The notes: generated by a model not told the origin, from the letters alone. DNA of 64,000 nucleotides from Flavobacteriaceae bacterium GSB9 (GCA_022749295.1 CP062007.1:1612001-1676000); one strand, 5' to 3'. Shown: positions 34,778 to 45,080, counted from the stretch's first letter. A program made the numbers and translations.

Positions 34778-36046
34778 ATGGAATCAGTTCAAGCTATAAA
34801 GCAACGTTTTGGTATTATTGGAAACACGCCTGGTTTAAACCGCGCTATTGAAAAGGCGATTCAAGTGGCACCAACCGATATTTCGGTACTGGTAACAGGT
34901 GAAAGTGGCGTGGGAAAAGAAAGTATTCCTAAAATCATTCACCAGCTTTCGCACAGAAAACACAATAAATACATTGCTGTAAACTGCGGCGCCATTCCTG
35001 AAGGCACCATTGACAGTGAACTCTTTGGCCATGAGAAAGGCGCATTTACTGGCGCTACACAAACCCGTGAGGGCTATTTTGAAGTGGCCGACGGCGGCAC
35101 CATTTTTTTAGACGAAGTGGGCGAACTGCCTTTAACTACTCAAGTGCGTTTACTGCGTGTTTTGGAAAATGGCGAATTTTTAAAAGTGGGTTCCAGTAAA
35201 GTGCAAAAAACCAATGTGCGCATTGTGGCGGCCACAAACGTAAATATGCACGAGGCCATTCAAAAAGAAAAGTTTCGTGAAGACTTATTTTACCGCTTAA
35301 GTACGGTCGATATTCATCTGCCTCCATTACGTGAGCGCCACGATGATATTCATTTGTTATTCAGAAAGTTTGCCAGCGATTTCGCATTAAAGTATAAAAT
35401 GCCCACGGTAAAACTTACCGACAATGCCGTACAGGTGCTCACGAAGTATCGTTGGGGTGGTAACATCCGTCAGCTACGAAATATCGCCGAACAACTTTCG
35501 GTATTAGAGCAAGACCGCACTATTACTGCAGAAACACTAAGAAGTTATTTGCCCACTACAGGGAGCAATTTACCGGCGGTTATAAAAACTTCAAAATCGG
35601 ATAGCGATTTTAGTAGCGAGCGTGAGATTCTTTATAAAGTGCTTTTTGATATGAAAAGTGACCTCAACGACCTCAAAAAACTCACTTTAGAGCTCATGAA
35701 AACAGGTAACGTTAAAGAGGTTGAAAAGGAAAACGAGGGGTTAATTCAAAAAATTTACGGTAGCGATGATGAGGATAACATTGATTTTGAAGAATCGATG
35801 GAAGACACCGAAGTACTGTCTATTCCCGAGCACGTTGAAGCCAACACCGAAAATAACGGCACACAAGACAAGTACCATTTTGCCGAAGAAATTGAAGAAG
35901 AGGAAACCCTGTCGCTACAAGACAAAGAATTGGAATTAATTAAAAAATCGTTGGAGCGCCACAACGGAAAACGTAAATTGGCTGCTGCCGAATTGGGCAT
36001 TAGTGAACGAACGCTATATAGGAAGATTAAGCAGTACGATTTGTAG
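34778..36046 (+). CDS. Sigma-54-dependent transcriptional activator
   Basis: 422-aa enhancer-binding protein without an N-terminal receiver domain. The AAA+ domain starts almost at once: Walker A GESGVGKE (41-48), the sigma-54 contact loop GAFTGA (88-93), Walker [13 protein letters not shown] (107-118) and an arginine finger region REDLFYRLS. After an acidic linker (about 300-385) a Fis-type helix-turn-helix ends the protein ([20 protein letters not shown]). Lack of a sensor domain suggests constitutive activity or control through partners. It lies 18 bases after miaB. A sigma-54-like promoter precedes groES 2.6 kb downstream. Confidence 0.93.
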   Translation: MESVQAIKQRFGIIGNTPGLNRAIEKAIQVAPTDISVLVTGESGVGKESIPKIIHQLSHRKHNKYIAVNCGAIPEGTIDSELFGHEKGAFTGATQTREGYFEVADGGTIFLDEVGELPLTTQVRLLRVLENGEFLKVGSSKVQKTNVRIVAATNVNMHEAIQKEKFREDLFYRLSTVDIHLPPLRERHDDIHLLFRKFASDFALKYKMPTVKLTDNAVQVLTKYRWGGNIRQLRNIAEQLSVLEQDRTITAETLRSYLPTTGSNLPAVIKTSKSDSDFSSEREILYKVLFDMKSDLNDLKKLTLELMKTGNVKEVEKENEGLIQKIYGSDDEDNIDFEESMEDTEVLSIPEHVEANTENNGTQDKYHFAEEIEEEETLSLQDKELELIKKSLERHNGKRKLAAAELGISERTLYRKIKQYDL

Positions 36047-36062
36047 TTTAACATTGAGTGCC

Positions 36063-36563
36063 ATGAAAAAACTATTTTTACTAATAACCATACTTTCCGT
36101 TTCAAATTTCTATGCGCAAAAAAAACAGATATGGGCAAAATCGTTTATTAACAAAAAAGCCCCTGAAATTATTGTTGAAAAATGGTTAACCGATACCCCA
36201 AAAACCAAAGACAAGTTTGTTTTAATTGACTTCTGGGCTACTTGGTGCGGACCTTGCAGAAAAGCCATTCCTGAACTAAACGCGTTTCACAATAAATTCA
36301 AAGATAATTTAGTTGTTATTGGTATCAGTGATGAACCTAAGTGGACAGTAAAAAAAATGAAAAAACCCAAAATGGAATATTTCAGCGCAATCGACACTAA
36401 AGAAAGGCTAAAAAACATTTATGAGGTTAAAGGAATTCCGCATTGCGTAATTATTGACCCGAATGGCATTGTAGTTTGGGAGGGCTGGCCGCAACTAAAA
36501 GGTTTTGAATTAACAGAGACAACCATCAACCAACTAATTCAAAATTACAAGTCAAACCATTAA
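36063..36563 (+). CDS. Exported thioredoxin-like (TlpA-type) protein
   Basis: 166-aa periplasmic redox protein. It has a signal peptide (about 1-19, ending FYAQ) and a thioredoxin fold with WCGPC at 61-65 (FWATWCGPCRKAIPEL) and the cis-Pro loop GIPHCVIIDPNG. TlpA/ResA-like proteins reduce disulfides in periplasmic proteins or apocytochromes. Cys65 and Cys62 are both present, so it should be active. The start at 36063 gives a proper signal peptide; it is 16 bases after the activator stop. It appears inserted between activator and lptE. Confidence 0.85.
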   Translation: MKKLFLLITILSVSNFYAQKKQIWAKSFINKKAPEIIVEKWLTDTPKTKDKFVLIDFWATWCGPCRKAIPELNAFHNKFKDNLVVIGISDEPKWTVKKMKKPKMEYFSAIDTKERLKNIYEVKGIPHCVIIDPNGIVVWEGWPQLKGFELTETTINQLIQNYKSNH

Positions 36564-36611
36564 TATTCATAAATTACCCGAAGTTTTACGGAGTCCAAAC
36601 AATACAACCAC

Positions 36612-37121
36612 ATGAAAAAAACCATAATATCCGTTTCAATTTTAATCTTAAGTGTTTCGCTTTTTGGATGTGGCTTTTACTCCTTCACTGGGGCTTCCAT
36701 CCCCCCAGGAACGGAAACCTACCAAGTTAACCGTTTTGAAAACACAGCGCTTTTGGTAGAGCCCGGTCTAGAACGTGATTTTAAATTGGCACTGGAAGAT
36801 TTAATACAAAACCAAACCAATTTAACCTTGGTTCAATCTAACGGCGACTTGGTTTACGAAGGTGAAATAACCGAATATAGGGTATCGCCAACCACCGCAA
36901 CTTCGCAAAACACAGCGGCACAAAACCGATTAACCATAACTGTTAAACTGCGCTTTTTCAACACCAAAAAGGAGGAGGACGATTTAGAGCAAAACTTTAC
37001 TTTCTTTTACGATTATGATGGAAGAGCACAACTTATTGGTGCAGACAAAACAACCGCACATGAAACCATTTTTGAGCGCATCACACAAGATATTTTTAAT
37101 GCTACTTTAGCCAAATGGTAA
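36612..37121 (+). CDS. lptE: LPS assembly lipoprotein LptE
   Basis: 169-aa outer-membrane lipoprotein (lipobox SLFGC, Cys20) of the Bacteroidota LptE family. The LptE plug sits inside the LptD barrel for lipopolysaccharide insertion. Sequence marks are the start GCGFYSFTGASIPPG, the VNRFENTALLVEPGL strand, and NRLTITVKLRFFNTK with the closing ERITQDIFNATLAKW helix. Its place between the sigma-54 activator (with the thioredoxin gene) and secG matches the usual order. Confidence 0.9.
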   Translation: MKKTIISVSILILSVSLFGCGFYSFTGASIPPGTETYQVNRFENTALLVEPGLERDFKLALEDLIQNQTNLTLVQSNGDLVYEGEITEYRVSPTTATSQNTAAQNRLTITVKLRFFNTKKEEDDLEQNFTFFYDYDGRAQLIGADKTTAHETIFERITQDIFNATLAKW

Positions 37122-37128
37122 ATTTATA

Positions 37129-37195
37129 ACGTCATTACGAGGAGTGAAGCGACGTAGTAATCTCATTATTCCGAGATTATTTTAACAGGTTACCA
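37129..37195 (+). repeat. Copy of a CGTCATTACGAG-type intergenic repeat
   Basis: The sequence starts AACGTCATTACGAGGAG, continues GAAGCGACGTAGTAATCTC and is followed by a partly complementary CCGAGATTATT segment. This is the recognisable pattern GTCATTGCGAGGAG..GCGACGAAGCAATCTC seen as a dispersed repeat in many bacterial genomes. A more diverged copy is at 45494-45590. Confidence 0.6.
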
Positions 37196-37265
37196 CCATT
37201 TTTTAAGCCCTTCAATAACAATATATCTCGCATTAAATAAAAAATGAATAAATTTGGCAGAGCCA

Positions 37266-38213
37266 ATGACCCATACTGAATTTATACATATTCTTCAAAA
37301 CCCTCAAAATATTGCACACGAGCAAACCGAGGGCATCAAATCCATACTTGATGAGTTTCCGTATTTTCAGTCGGCACGCGCCATTTACTTAAAAGGCCTT
37401 AAAGACCAAGGCAGCATCAATTACAACCAAGCACTAAAAACTACGGCGGCTTACACTACAGACCGTAGTATTTTGTTCGATTTTATTACTTCAGAAACCT
37501 TTATTCAAAATAAAATTTCGAAGTTTATCAAGCAAAACACGTCAAACCTAAAAGATTTTGATGTTGAAACTGAAACCATTTCGATTGAAAAAAGTCTGGA
37601 AACCGATGAGGCACTCAATCAACAAATAAAGGATACCGAAGCTACTTTAGACCCTGAATTATTTTCTCCTAAAGAGCCGCGTCCCAAAAAGGAAAAAGCA
37701 TTTGTTTTAGATGAATCTGAAGCTATCGAAGAGGTTACCCAAGGCACCAAGACCCAAGAAGCATCGGTCGAAGATATTTTAAAACTTGGGCAACCGCTTC
37801 AGTTCGATAAACGTGAAAAACACTCCTTTAATGAATGGTTGAAACTTACACGCTTCAAACCTATTGAGCGTGATGAACCCACTGAAGAAATTAAAGCTGA
37901 AATCCCAAAAATCTCAACCTTAGAAAAAGCAAAAAAATTCAAACTGATTGATAAATTTATTTCCGAAAACCCTAAAATAAGTCCAATAAAATCTGGTTCA
38001 AAAAAGGGCAATTTGGCAAAAGCCCAGATGATTCAACCAGAAGCCTTAATGACCGAGACTTTAGCTCGTATTTATGTAGAGCAAAAAAACTACAAAAAGG
38101 CCATTCAATCTTATAAAATTTTAAGTTTGAAATATCCAGAAAAAAGTGGTTTCTTTGCAAACCAAATTAAAGCAATAGAACAATTACAAGAACAAAACAA
38201 TAAAGAACAATGA
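37266..38213 (+). CDS. Conserved protein with C-terminal TPR-like helices
   Basis: 315-aa cytoplasmic protein without signal or membrane segments. The N-terminal ~90 residues are helical (FPYFQSARAIYLKGLKDQG is typical of these proteins). The middle (about 95-250) is low complexity, acidic and lysine-rich. The end holds at least one tetratricopeptide-like pair (LARIYVEQKNYKKAIQSYKILSLKYPEKS). Function is unknown; the consistent position before secG in this group suggests a conserved housekeeping role. The start at 37266 (ATG) is chosen over an in-frame TTG at 37254. Its stop overlaps the secG start by four bases. Confidence 0.75.
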   Translation: MTHTEFIHILQNPQNIAHEQTEGIKSILDEFPYFQSARAIYLKGLKDQGSINYNQALKTTAAYTTDRSILFDFITSETFIQNKISKFIKQNTSNLKDFDVETETISIEKSLETDEALNQQIKDTEATLDPELFSPKEPRPKKEKAFVLDESEAIEEVTQGTKTQEASVEDILKLGQPLQFDKREKHSFNEWLKLTRFKPIERDEPTEEIKAEIPKISTLEKAKKFKLIDKFISENPKISPIKSGSKKGNLAKAQMIQPEALMTETLARIYVEQKNYKKAIQSYKILSLKYPEKSGFFANQIKAIEQLQEQNNKEQ

Positions 38214-38587
38214 GTACGTTTACAATATTTTTAGTCCTTATAGTGGTTGTAGCCTTCTTACTAATCGTAGTAGTAATGGTTCAAAACCCTAAAGGCGGCG
38301 GATTGTCATCATCTTTTGGTGGCGGAGGCACACAACAATTGGGCGGTGTAAAAAAGACCACCGATTTTTTAGATAAAAGTACCTGGACCTTGGCTACGTT
38401 GCTTTTAGTATTAATTTTACTATCAAACGTTGCAATTAACAGAAGTTCAGAAACTGTAGATTCTAAAGCCTTAGACCCCGATGCAACAGCGCAACCTTTG
38501 CCTGAGCCACAAGCTCTACCTAACGCACAAGACGCTGCACCTGCCACAACAACCGATGGGGCTACCGATGCACCAGCAGAAAAATAA
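38210..38587 (+). CDS. secG: Preprotein translocase subunit SecG
   Basis: 125-aa accessory subunit of the SecYEG channel. Two membrane helices (about 5-25 and 58-77) flank the conserved loop VQNPKGGGLSSSFGGGG. The C-terminal ~45 residues are an Ala/Pro/Thr/Asp-rich extension, common in Bacteroidota. It overlaps the upstream gene by four bases (ATGA) and is followed by a strong terminator. Confidence 0.93.
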   Translation: MSTFTIFLVLIVVVAFLLIVVVMVQNPKGGGLSSSFGGGGTQQLGGVKKTTDFLDKSTWTLATLLLVLILLSNVAINRSSETVDSKALDPDATAQPLPEPQALPNAQDAAPATTTDGATDAPAEK

Positions 38588-38608
38588 TAATTTGTTTTTT
38601 ACACACAT

Positions 38609-38640
38609 AAAAAATGCCAGCTGGAAAAGCTGGCATTTTT
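38609..38640 (+). terminator. Terminator after secG
   Basis: A perfect stem AAAATGCCAGCT / AGCTGGCATTTT with loop GGAAA and a T run, 24 bases past the secG stop. It separates the miaB-secG operon from groES. Confidence 0.92.
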
Positions 38641-38690
38641 GTTTTTACTCGTTCGGCTGGCAGGTCTGAAAGTTTGTCAGTATTACTGTA

Positions 38691-38707
38691 TTGGCACATT
38701 TTTGGCT
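38691..38707 (+). promoter_or_regulatory. Sigma-54-like (-24/-12) promoter before groES
   Basis: TTGGCAC at 38691-38697 and TGGCT at 38703-38707 keep the GG-N10-GC spacing of sigma-54 promoters. The -24 box is perfect (TGGCAC) and the -12 box has one mismatch to TTGCT. It lies 52 bases before the groES ATG. A short palindrome, CTGA-N7-TCAG (38666-38680), is just upstream. Confidence 0.45.
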
Positions 38708-38758
38708 TAATGCCTTAACGTTAAATATTAATTTTTTAAACTTAAAAATATACAACAA

Positions 38759-39034
38759 ATGGCATTGAACATTAAACCATTGGCAGACCGCGTTCTTATA
38801 GAACCTGCTGCCGCTGAAACTAAAACAGCTTCAGGAATTATCATTCCAGACAACGCTAAAGAAAAACCACAAAGAGGTACCGTTGTTGCTGCCGGTCCTG
38901 GCACCAAAGACGACCCTATTACCGTAAAAGTTGGCGATACTGTTTTATATGGTAAATATGCTGGAACCGAACTTAAACTGGAAGGCACCGATTATTTAAT
39001 CATGCGCGAAACCGATATTTTGGCGATTGTTTAA
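38759..39034 (+). CDS. groES: Co-chaperonin GroES
   Basis: 91-aa lid of the GroEL-GroES chaperonin. It has the mobile loop [21 protein letters not shown]-like region (17-37) with the GroEL-contact tripeptide GII, and the usual [15 protein letters not shown] strand. It lies 103 bases before groEL with a two-hairpin repeat between them. There is no CIRCE element upstream; a sigma-54-like promoter is present instead. Confidence 0.97.
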   Translation: MALNIKPLADRVLIEPAAAETKTASGIIIPDNAKEKPQRGTVVAAGPGTKDDPITVKVGDTVLYGKYAGTELKLEGTDYLIMRETDILAIV

Positions 39035-39046
39035 ATTATTGCTTTT

Positions 39047-40769
<1,723 letters not shown>

Positions 40770-40834
40770 TCGAGAGCCTCGACACGAAAATTATCTCACT
40801 CGTACTTTTAATAAGTGAGTGAAAATAAAATAGT

Positions 40835-40872
40835 AAAAACGCTTCTCAAGAAATTTTGGGAAGCGTTTTTTT
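40835..40872 (+). terminator. Terminator after groEL
   Basis: Stem AAAAACGCTTC (40835-40845) with GAAGCG (40860-40865) running into seven T. The loop has further internal pairing. Confidence 0.85.
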
Positions 40873-40886
40873 GATTCTAAATTATT

Positions 40887-40917
40887 CTAAAAATAAAACC
40901 ACCTCTTTTAAAGGTGG
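40887..40917 (-). terminator. Minus-strand terminator facing groEL
   Basis: On the minus strand, CCACCT (40917-40912) pairs with AGGTGG (40904-40899) and is followed by TTTTATTTTT. It ends a minus-strand transcript that no annotated large gene explains, supporting the small unit at 40973-41059. Confidence 0.7.
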
Positions 40918-40972
40918 CCATAATATTTCTTTATCAAAAGATGCGGTTTATTCTAAATAAACCAAATACAAA

Positions 40973-41059
40973 CTACTTCTTTTTTGCAGGAGCCTGTGGT
41001 GTCTTGTTTACCACTTATTTTGGTAAAACGGACTTTCTTTTAGACTTTAATTGTCCCAT
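40973..41059 (-). pseudogene. Small lysine-rich frame with an internal TAA stop
   Basis: The minus strand reads MGQLKSKRKSVLPK, stop, VVNKTPQAPAKKK, stop in one frame of 29 codons. Both halves have the same basic, Ala/Pro/Lys-rich make-up. The internal TAA (41015-41017) is one base from AAA (Lys). Upstream, TACCTTTA (41093-41086) is one base from a TAnnTTTG -7 element. Downstream lies a minus-strand terminator. It is either a broken small basic protein gene or a 14-residue peptide. The 440-base gap between groEL and the sigma gene contains nothing else recognisable apart from the terminators and the ECF promoter. Confidence 0.4.
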
Positions 41060-41166
41060 ATTTATTAATTTAAAAAGAATATATTAAAGGTAGTGAGAAG
41101 TTAAATCCGCTATCATTCCGTTGGGAAAAATTTAACTAAATTTCAAAAAAATATTATTCTTCAGGC

Positions 41167-41190
41167 AACCATTTGTGAAAAATATGCGTC
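41167..41190 (+). promoter_or_regulatory. ECF-sigma-type promoter before the sigma-factor gene
   Basis: AACC at 41167-41170 (within GGCAACC), 16 bases, then CGTC at 41187-41190. This is the typical -35/-10 pair of extracytoplasmic-function sigma factors, 20 bases before the ATG, and suggests autoregulation. Confidence 0.6.
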
Positions 41191-41209
41191 TTTATAAATA
41201 GAAGACCAA

Positions 41210-41788
41210 ATGAAAGCATTTTTGAAAGTTATACAACTCCATAAAAACGAAGCGAAACTTATAAAAAGAGCCATAAAACAAAACCGCGAAGCGCAACACG
41301 CCTTATTCGAGATGTATGCCCCAAAGATGTTAAGTGTATGCCGCTATTACATTAAAGACATACAACATGCCGAGGACACGATGCTTAACGGTTTTTTTAA
41401 AGTATTCACCAATTTAAAAAACTTTGAACATAAAGGAAGTTTTGAAGGATGGATTCGTCGTATCATGGTCAGGGAAGCCATTTCATTTTTAAGACAGCAA
41501 AAAAAAATTGAATTTCCATTAGAAGACCTTAGCAATGAAGCCGAACATTTTGAAAACATTAAAACCGATATAGAGGTCAATGAAATTCAAGAACTCATAG
41601 ACAGCCTTCCCAATGGCTACAAAACGGTTTTTGTGATGTACACTATTGAAGGCTACAAACACCATGAAATATCCGATATGCTCGGTATAAGTGAGGGCAC
41701 ATCAAAATCACAACTTTTTAAAGCACGAAAAATGCTTCAAGAAAAAATTAAAGAATTAAATAAAACAGCAAGCTATGGAACCATATAA
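41210..41788 (+). CDS. ECF-type RNA polymerase sigma factor
   Basis: 192-aa sigma-70 family factor with only regions 2 and 4. Region 2 spans about 28-95 (ALFEMYAPKMLSVCRYYIKD, then AEDTMLNGFFKVF and FEGWIRRIMVREAISFLR). Region 4 spans about 125-180 (IDSLPNGYKTVFVMYTIEGYKHHEISDMLGIS, with helix-turn-helix). It directs transcription of a small regulon, probably including itself. It overlaps the next gene by 14 bases, and that gene encodes a membrane protein likely to act as its anti-sigma factor. Confidence 0.93.
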   Translation: MKAFLKVIQLHKNEAKLIKRAIKQNREAQHALFEMYAPKMLSVCRYYIKDIQHAEDTMLNGFFKVFTNLKNFEHKGSFEGWIRRIMVREAISFLRQQKKIEFPLEDLSNEAEHFENIKTDIEVNEIQELIDSLPNGYKTVFVMYTIEGYKHHEISDMLGISEGTSKSQLFKARKMLQEKIKELNKTASYGTI

Positions 41789-42554
41789 ACACGAACAGGA
41801 GTTCAAAAGTAAGCTTGAACAACGCAAAATACAGCCCTCAGCTGAAGCATGGAACAAATTATCAGAGCGTCTAGATAGCACTGAAAAGACCGAAATCAAT
41901 AAAAATAAAACCGTTTGGTTTATTGGCATAGCAGCCAGTGTTGTTGGCCTATTGTTTTTGGGGTTACAATTTTGGCCTCAAGATTCCAAAACCGAAAGTA
42001 CTCCCAAAGTGGTTAACACACCAAAAGTTGAAATCAATACGGAAATCAACGCTGAAGATTTAAATAACCAAATAGCAAAAGAAAACGTTGAAACAAACAT
42101 TTTAAAAACTGTAAACACTGCTGTAGAAAAGGACAAACCAAAAACCGAAATCATTTTCCAACAAGATAGTACTACTCCAACACAAGTTGCAATTAATGAA
42201 GCTTCTTTAGAAAAAGTAGAAAAAGAAAACGAAGTCACATCCACTAAACAAGAGTCAACAAGGATCTTATCGTTCGAAGAGCAAAAAATACAGGAAGTAG
42301 CAGCAAAAGTTGAGGCCATGAAACAAAAAAACAGCAATGTAACAGATAGTGACATTGACGCATTACTGTTTCAGGCACAGAAAGAAATACAGTTAAACAA
42401 ATTAATCAACAAAAGCACAGGAATGGTTGACGCCGAAGCGTTACTCGAAGACGTTGGAGCAGAATTAGACCAATCCTTTAGAAATAAGGTTTTCGAAGCC
42501 ATCAAATCAAGTTACAATTCGGTAAAAACTGCAGTTGCCCAACGTAACGATTAA
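41775..42554 (+). CDS. Putative membrane anti-sigma factor
   Basis: 259-aa single-pass membrane protein. The cytoplasmic N-terminus (about 1-43, FKSKLEQRKIQPSAEAWNKLSERLD) is the conserved segment seen in proteins encoded after Bacteroidota ECF sigma genes. One membrane helix (about 47-66) is followed by a long charged periplasmic region (about 68-259) predicted helical. It has no zinc-binding anti-sigma motif, so the assignment rests on gene overlap and topology. Confidence 0.7.
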   Translation: MEPYKHEQEFKSKLEQRKIQPSAEAWNKLSERLDSTEKTEINKNKTVWFIGIAASVVGLLFLGLQFWPQDSKTESTPKVVNTPKVEINTEINAEDLNNQIAKENVETNILKTVNTAVEKDKPKTEIIFQQDSTTPTQVAINEASLEKVEKENEVTSTKQESTRILSFEEQKIQEVAAKVEAMKQKNSNVTDSDIDALLFQAQKEIQLNKLINKSTGMVDAEALLEDVGAELDQSFRNKVFEAIKSSYNSVKTAVAQRND

Positions 42555-42602
42555 ATTCAATCAAATCAATCATCGCCCAAACGGGCAAAGAAACGAACAG
42601 TT

Positions 42603-43682
42603 ATGCAAACCATTACTAAACTTTTAGTACTAACAGTACTATACCTTAGCCCACCATTAATCAATGCGCAAGACACTATTCAAAATGTACACAACAAACT
42701 CAAAATTGAAACGCTAGAACGTTTAAAAGCAGACATTCAATCGCAGGAACGGGAATTTTTAAAAACTGAAGTTGAAGCCATAAATTTACGACAAAGCAAT
42801 GGTGAAATCACCAGCGAAGAAGCTGAAAAACTAAAAAAAGAAGCTGCAAAAAAACGTGCTTTGAATATTGAAAACAGAACAGCTATAGTTAACAATAAAA
42901 TTGAACTTTTAAAACGAAATGAAGACGGCTATTACACCAATAATGAAGGGGAAACATCTAAGATTGGAGTTAGCTTAGGCGGTGAAGAGGGCAGCTTTGC
43001 TGGTATAAAAATCAAAGAAAAAAACGAACCCAAAAAATACGATTTGAAAACCACTAGCGATTTTGTGTTGGCCTTTGGTTTGAACAATGCTATTATTGAG
43101 GGAGAAAACCTGGATGATTCGCCCTATAAATTTGGAGGCTCTCGGTTTTTTGAAATAGGCTGGGCATGGAAAACCCGAGTGTTTAAAAACACAAACTTTA
43201 TGAGAATAAAATACGGATGGTCGCTTCAAATAAATGGCCTCAAACCAGATAATAACCAATATTTTGTTCAACAAGACAACGAAACCATTTTACTTGAATT
43301 TCCTGAGGAATTAAAAAAATCAAAACTGTCCATTACAAACTTGGTATTCCCTGTACACTTTGAGTTTGGCCCATCAAGAAGAATTGATAAAGACACATAT
43401 TTTAGGTACAATACCGATAACCAATTTAAAATAGGTATTGGGGGTTATGCAGGTTTTAACATAGGCACGCGACAAAAATTAAAATATGAACTAAATGGCG
43501 AACGCATTAAAGACAAACAAAAAAGAGGTTTCAATTCTACTAATTTAGTTTATGGCATAAGCAGTTATATTGCATTCGACGAGGTAGCCCTCTACGTAAA
43601 GTACGACCTATCCACTATTTTCAAAAACCAAAATATCGACCAAAATAATATTTCAATAGGTCTACGATTCGATATGGATTAA
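42603..43682 (+). CDS. Outer-membrane beta-barrel protein with coiled-coil N-terminus
   Basis: 359-aa exported protein. A signal peptide (about 1-22, ending INAQ) is followed by a charged helical region (about 25-100, many Glu/Lys). A beta-rich region (about 145-359) follows with alternating patterns (FVLAFGLNNAI, FFEIGWAWKTRVF, FKIGIGGYAGFNIG, ISIGLRFDMD), typical of 8-to-10-strand outer-membrane barrels. It lies 48 bases after the putative anti-sigma gene and is probably part of the same operon and regulon. Confidence 0.75.
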   Translation: MQTITKLLVLTVLYLSPPLINAQDTIQNVHNKLKIETLERLKADIQSQEREFLKTEVEAINLRQSNGEITSEEAEKLKKEAAKKRALNIENRTAIVNNKIELLKRNEDGYYTNNEGETSKIGVSLGGEEGSFAGIKIKEKNEPKKYDLKTTSDFVLAFGLNNAIIEGENLDDSPYKFGGSRFFEIGWAWKTRVFKNTNFMRIKYGWSLQINGLKPDNNQYFVQQDNETILLEFPEELKKSKLSITNLVFPVHFEFGPSRRIDKDTYFRYNTDNQFKIGIGGYAGFNIGTRQKLKYELNGERIKDKQKRGFNSTNLVYGISSYIAFDEVALYVKYDLSTIFKNQNIDQNNISIGLRFDMD

Positions 43683-43867
43683 TTTATGATAAAACACAAA
43701 AAAGCCAACCAGAAACCACCGTTTCTATTTACGATTTAAACGGTCGATTAATCCATAAGGAGGAATTACAAAACAACCTTAATCAAATAGTGTTAGATTT
43801 TAAAGGTTTATATATTATTAAGTTAACAAAAAACAACGATTCTCGTGTTTTTAAAATTGTTTTATAA
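43683..43867 (+). pseudogene. Orphan T9SS sorting-domain fragment
   Basis: Immediately after the barrel gene, another forward frame reads ETTVSIYDLNGRLIHKEEL, then NQIVLDFKGLYIIKLTKNN and ends RVFKIVL before a stop at 43867. That is a near-complete T9SS type A sorting domain. It has no start codon or upstream domain and the frame closes just inside the barrel gene. It is a remnant of a larger secreted-protein gene, or a tail detached by deletion. Confidence 0.75.
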
Positions 43868-43874
43868 ATCGAAT

Positions 43875-44996
43875 TTACAGGTGACTGAACAAGTAACCTA
43901 ACAAGGCGCCTCCTAAAACTATAAAAGCACTGTTTACTTTTTTAAAATAAAATACCACTATTAAACTTATAGCGGCAATAATAATTGTACGCCAGTCTGT
44001 TAATGTATCTTTTCCCATTTCGATACAAACGGATATAATTAATGCGACTGCCGCTACGTTTACTGCATCCAAAATGGCCCTAACTATTTTAGATTTTCTC
44101 ATTTTAGGAATTAATGAGTTCAGGACGAGCACAAAAACAAATGAAGGCAAAAAGATACCAAGAGTTGCCGCGATGGCACCCATTAATCCATGCATTTGCC
44201 AACCAATAAAAGTTGCGGTAGACAGCACTGGCCCTGGTGTGATTTGTCCAACGGCTACAGCATCTATTAATGCTTGCCGTGTTAGCCAGCCGTTTGCCAC
44301 TAATTCAGCATCTAAAAAAGCAAACAACACATAACCACTCCCATATAAAATAGCTCCTACTTTTAAAAAAGTGAGAAATATTTTGAACACTCCAGCCGAA
44401 ATTATGTTTTGGCTTTGCAACAATACAAGTGGGAATAAACTATTTAGAGAAGACATATTTTTTTTAAAAAAAGAAAATACAAAGCCCAATACCCCACAAC
44501 CAAAAAGTACAATAATTTCATTTAACCCCAATAAACAAGCTATTAGAGCTACAACTCCCAAAATGGCAATTTGAACAGATTTAACAGCCTTTTTACCTAG
44601 CCTGTAAGCTGCTATAAAAATAATGGCGATTACGGCTGGTTTTATACCATAAATAAAAGGTTCCACATTGGGCAACTGACCATATTGTTGATACAGCCAT
44701 GCAAAAACACCGGTAATTACAACCGCTGGGAAAATAAAACAAATTCCTGCAACAAAAAGTCCTTTCCAGCCCGCACGTTCGTAACCGCAATGCATGGTCA
44801 TTTCGGTAGAATTGGGGCCAGGAATTAGATTAGTGGCTCCTATAAGGTCAAGAAAATGTTCTTGGTTCATCCATTTTCTTTTTTTCACAACCTCATCTTC
44901 CATCATGGCTATATGCGCCGCTGGTCCTCCAAATGCAATACAACCTAATTTAAAAAATAACCCAGCAACTTCTTTTATTTTATTGTTGTTGTTCAT
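43875..44996 (-). CDS. chrA: Chromate transporter (CHR family)
   Basis: 373-aa inner-membrane protein with two homologous CHR halves, the long-chain ChrA form. Each half begins with the family signature. The first is LFFKLGCIAFGGPAAHIAMM, then NLIPGPNSTEM. The second is FLKVGAILYGSGYVLFAFLD, then QITPGPVLSTATFIGW. About ten membrane helices are present. ChrA expels chromate; some members in marine Bacteroidota are not tied to chromate resistance, so the substrate is uncertain. It lies upstream of nothing on its strand and stops 8 bases from the orphan T9SS fragment. Confidence 0.9.
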   Translation of the reverse strand: MNNNNKIKEVAGLFFKLGCIAFGGPAAHIAMMEDEVVKKRKWMNQEHFLDLIGATNLIPGPNSTEMTMHCGYERAGWKGLFVAGICFIFPAVVITGVFAWLYQQYGQLPNVEPFIYGIKPAVIAIIFIAAYRLGKKAVKSVQIAILGVVALIACLLGLNEIIVLFGCGVLGFVFSFFKKNMSSLNSLFPLVLLQSQNIISAGVFKIFLTFLKVGAILYGSGYVLFAFLDAELVANGWLTRQALIDAVAVGQITPGPVLSTATFIGWQMHGLMGAIAATLGIFLPSFVFVLVLNSLIPKMRKSKIVRAILDAVNVAAVALIISVCIEMGKDTLTDWRTIIIAAISLIVVFYFKKVNSAFIVLGGALLGYLFSHL

Positions 44997-45043
44997 GCTT
45001 TTAAAATTGACTAGGTCGAAAATTAACTAAGTTATTATAAAAT

Positions 45044-45075
45044 TAAAAACCCAAACATTTAAGTTCGGGCTTTTA
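45044..45075 (-). terminator. Terminator after the HMA-domain gene
   Basis: The minus strand forms AAGCCCGAAC / GTTTGGGTTT (two G-T wobbles) followed by TTTAATTTT, a few bases past the stop at 45081. Confidence 0.75.
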
Positions 45076-45080
45076 GTTTT

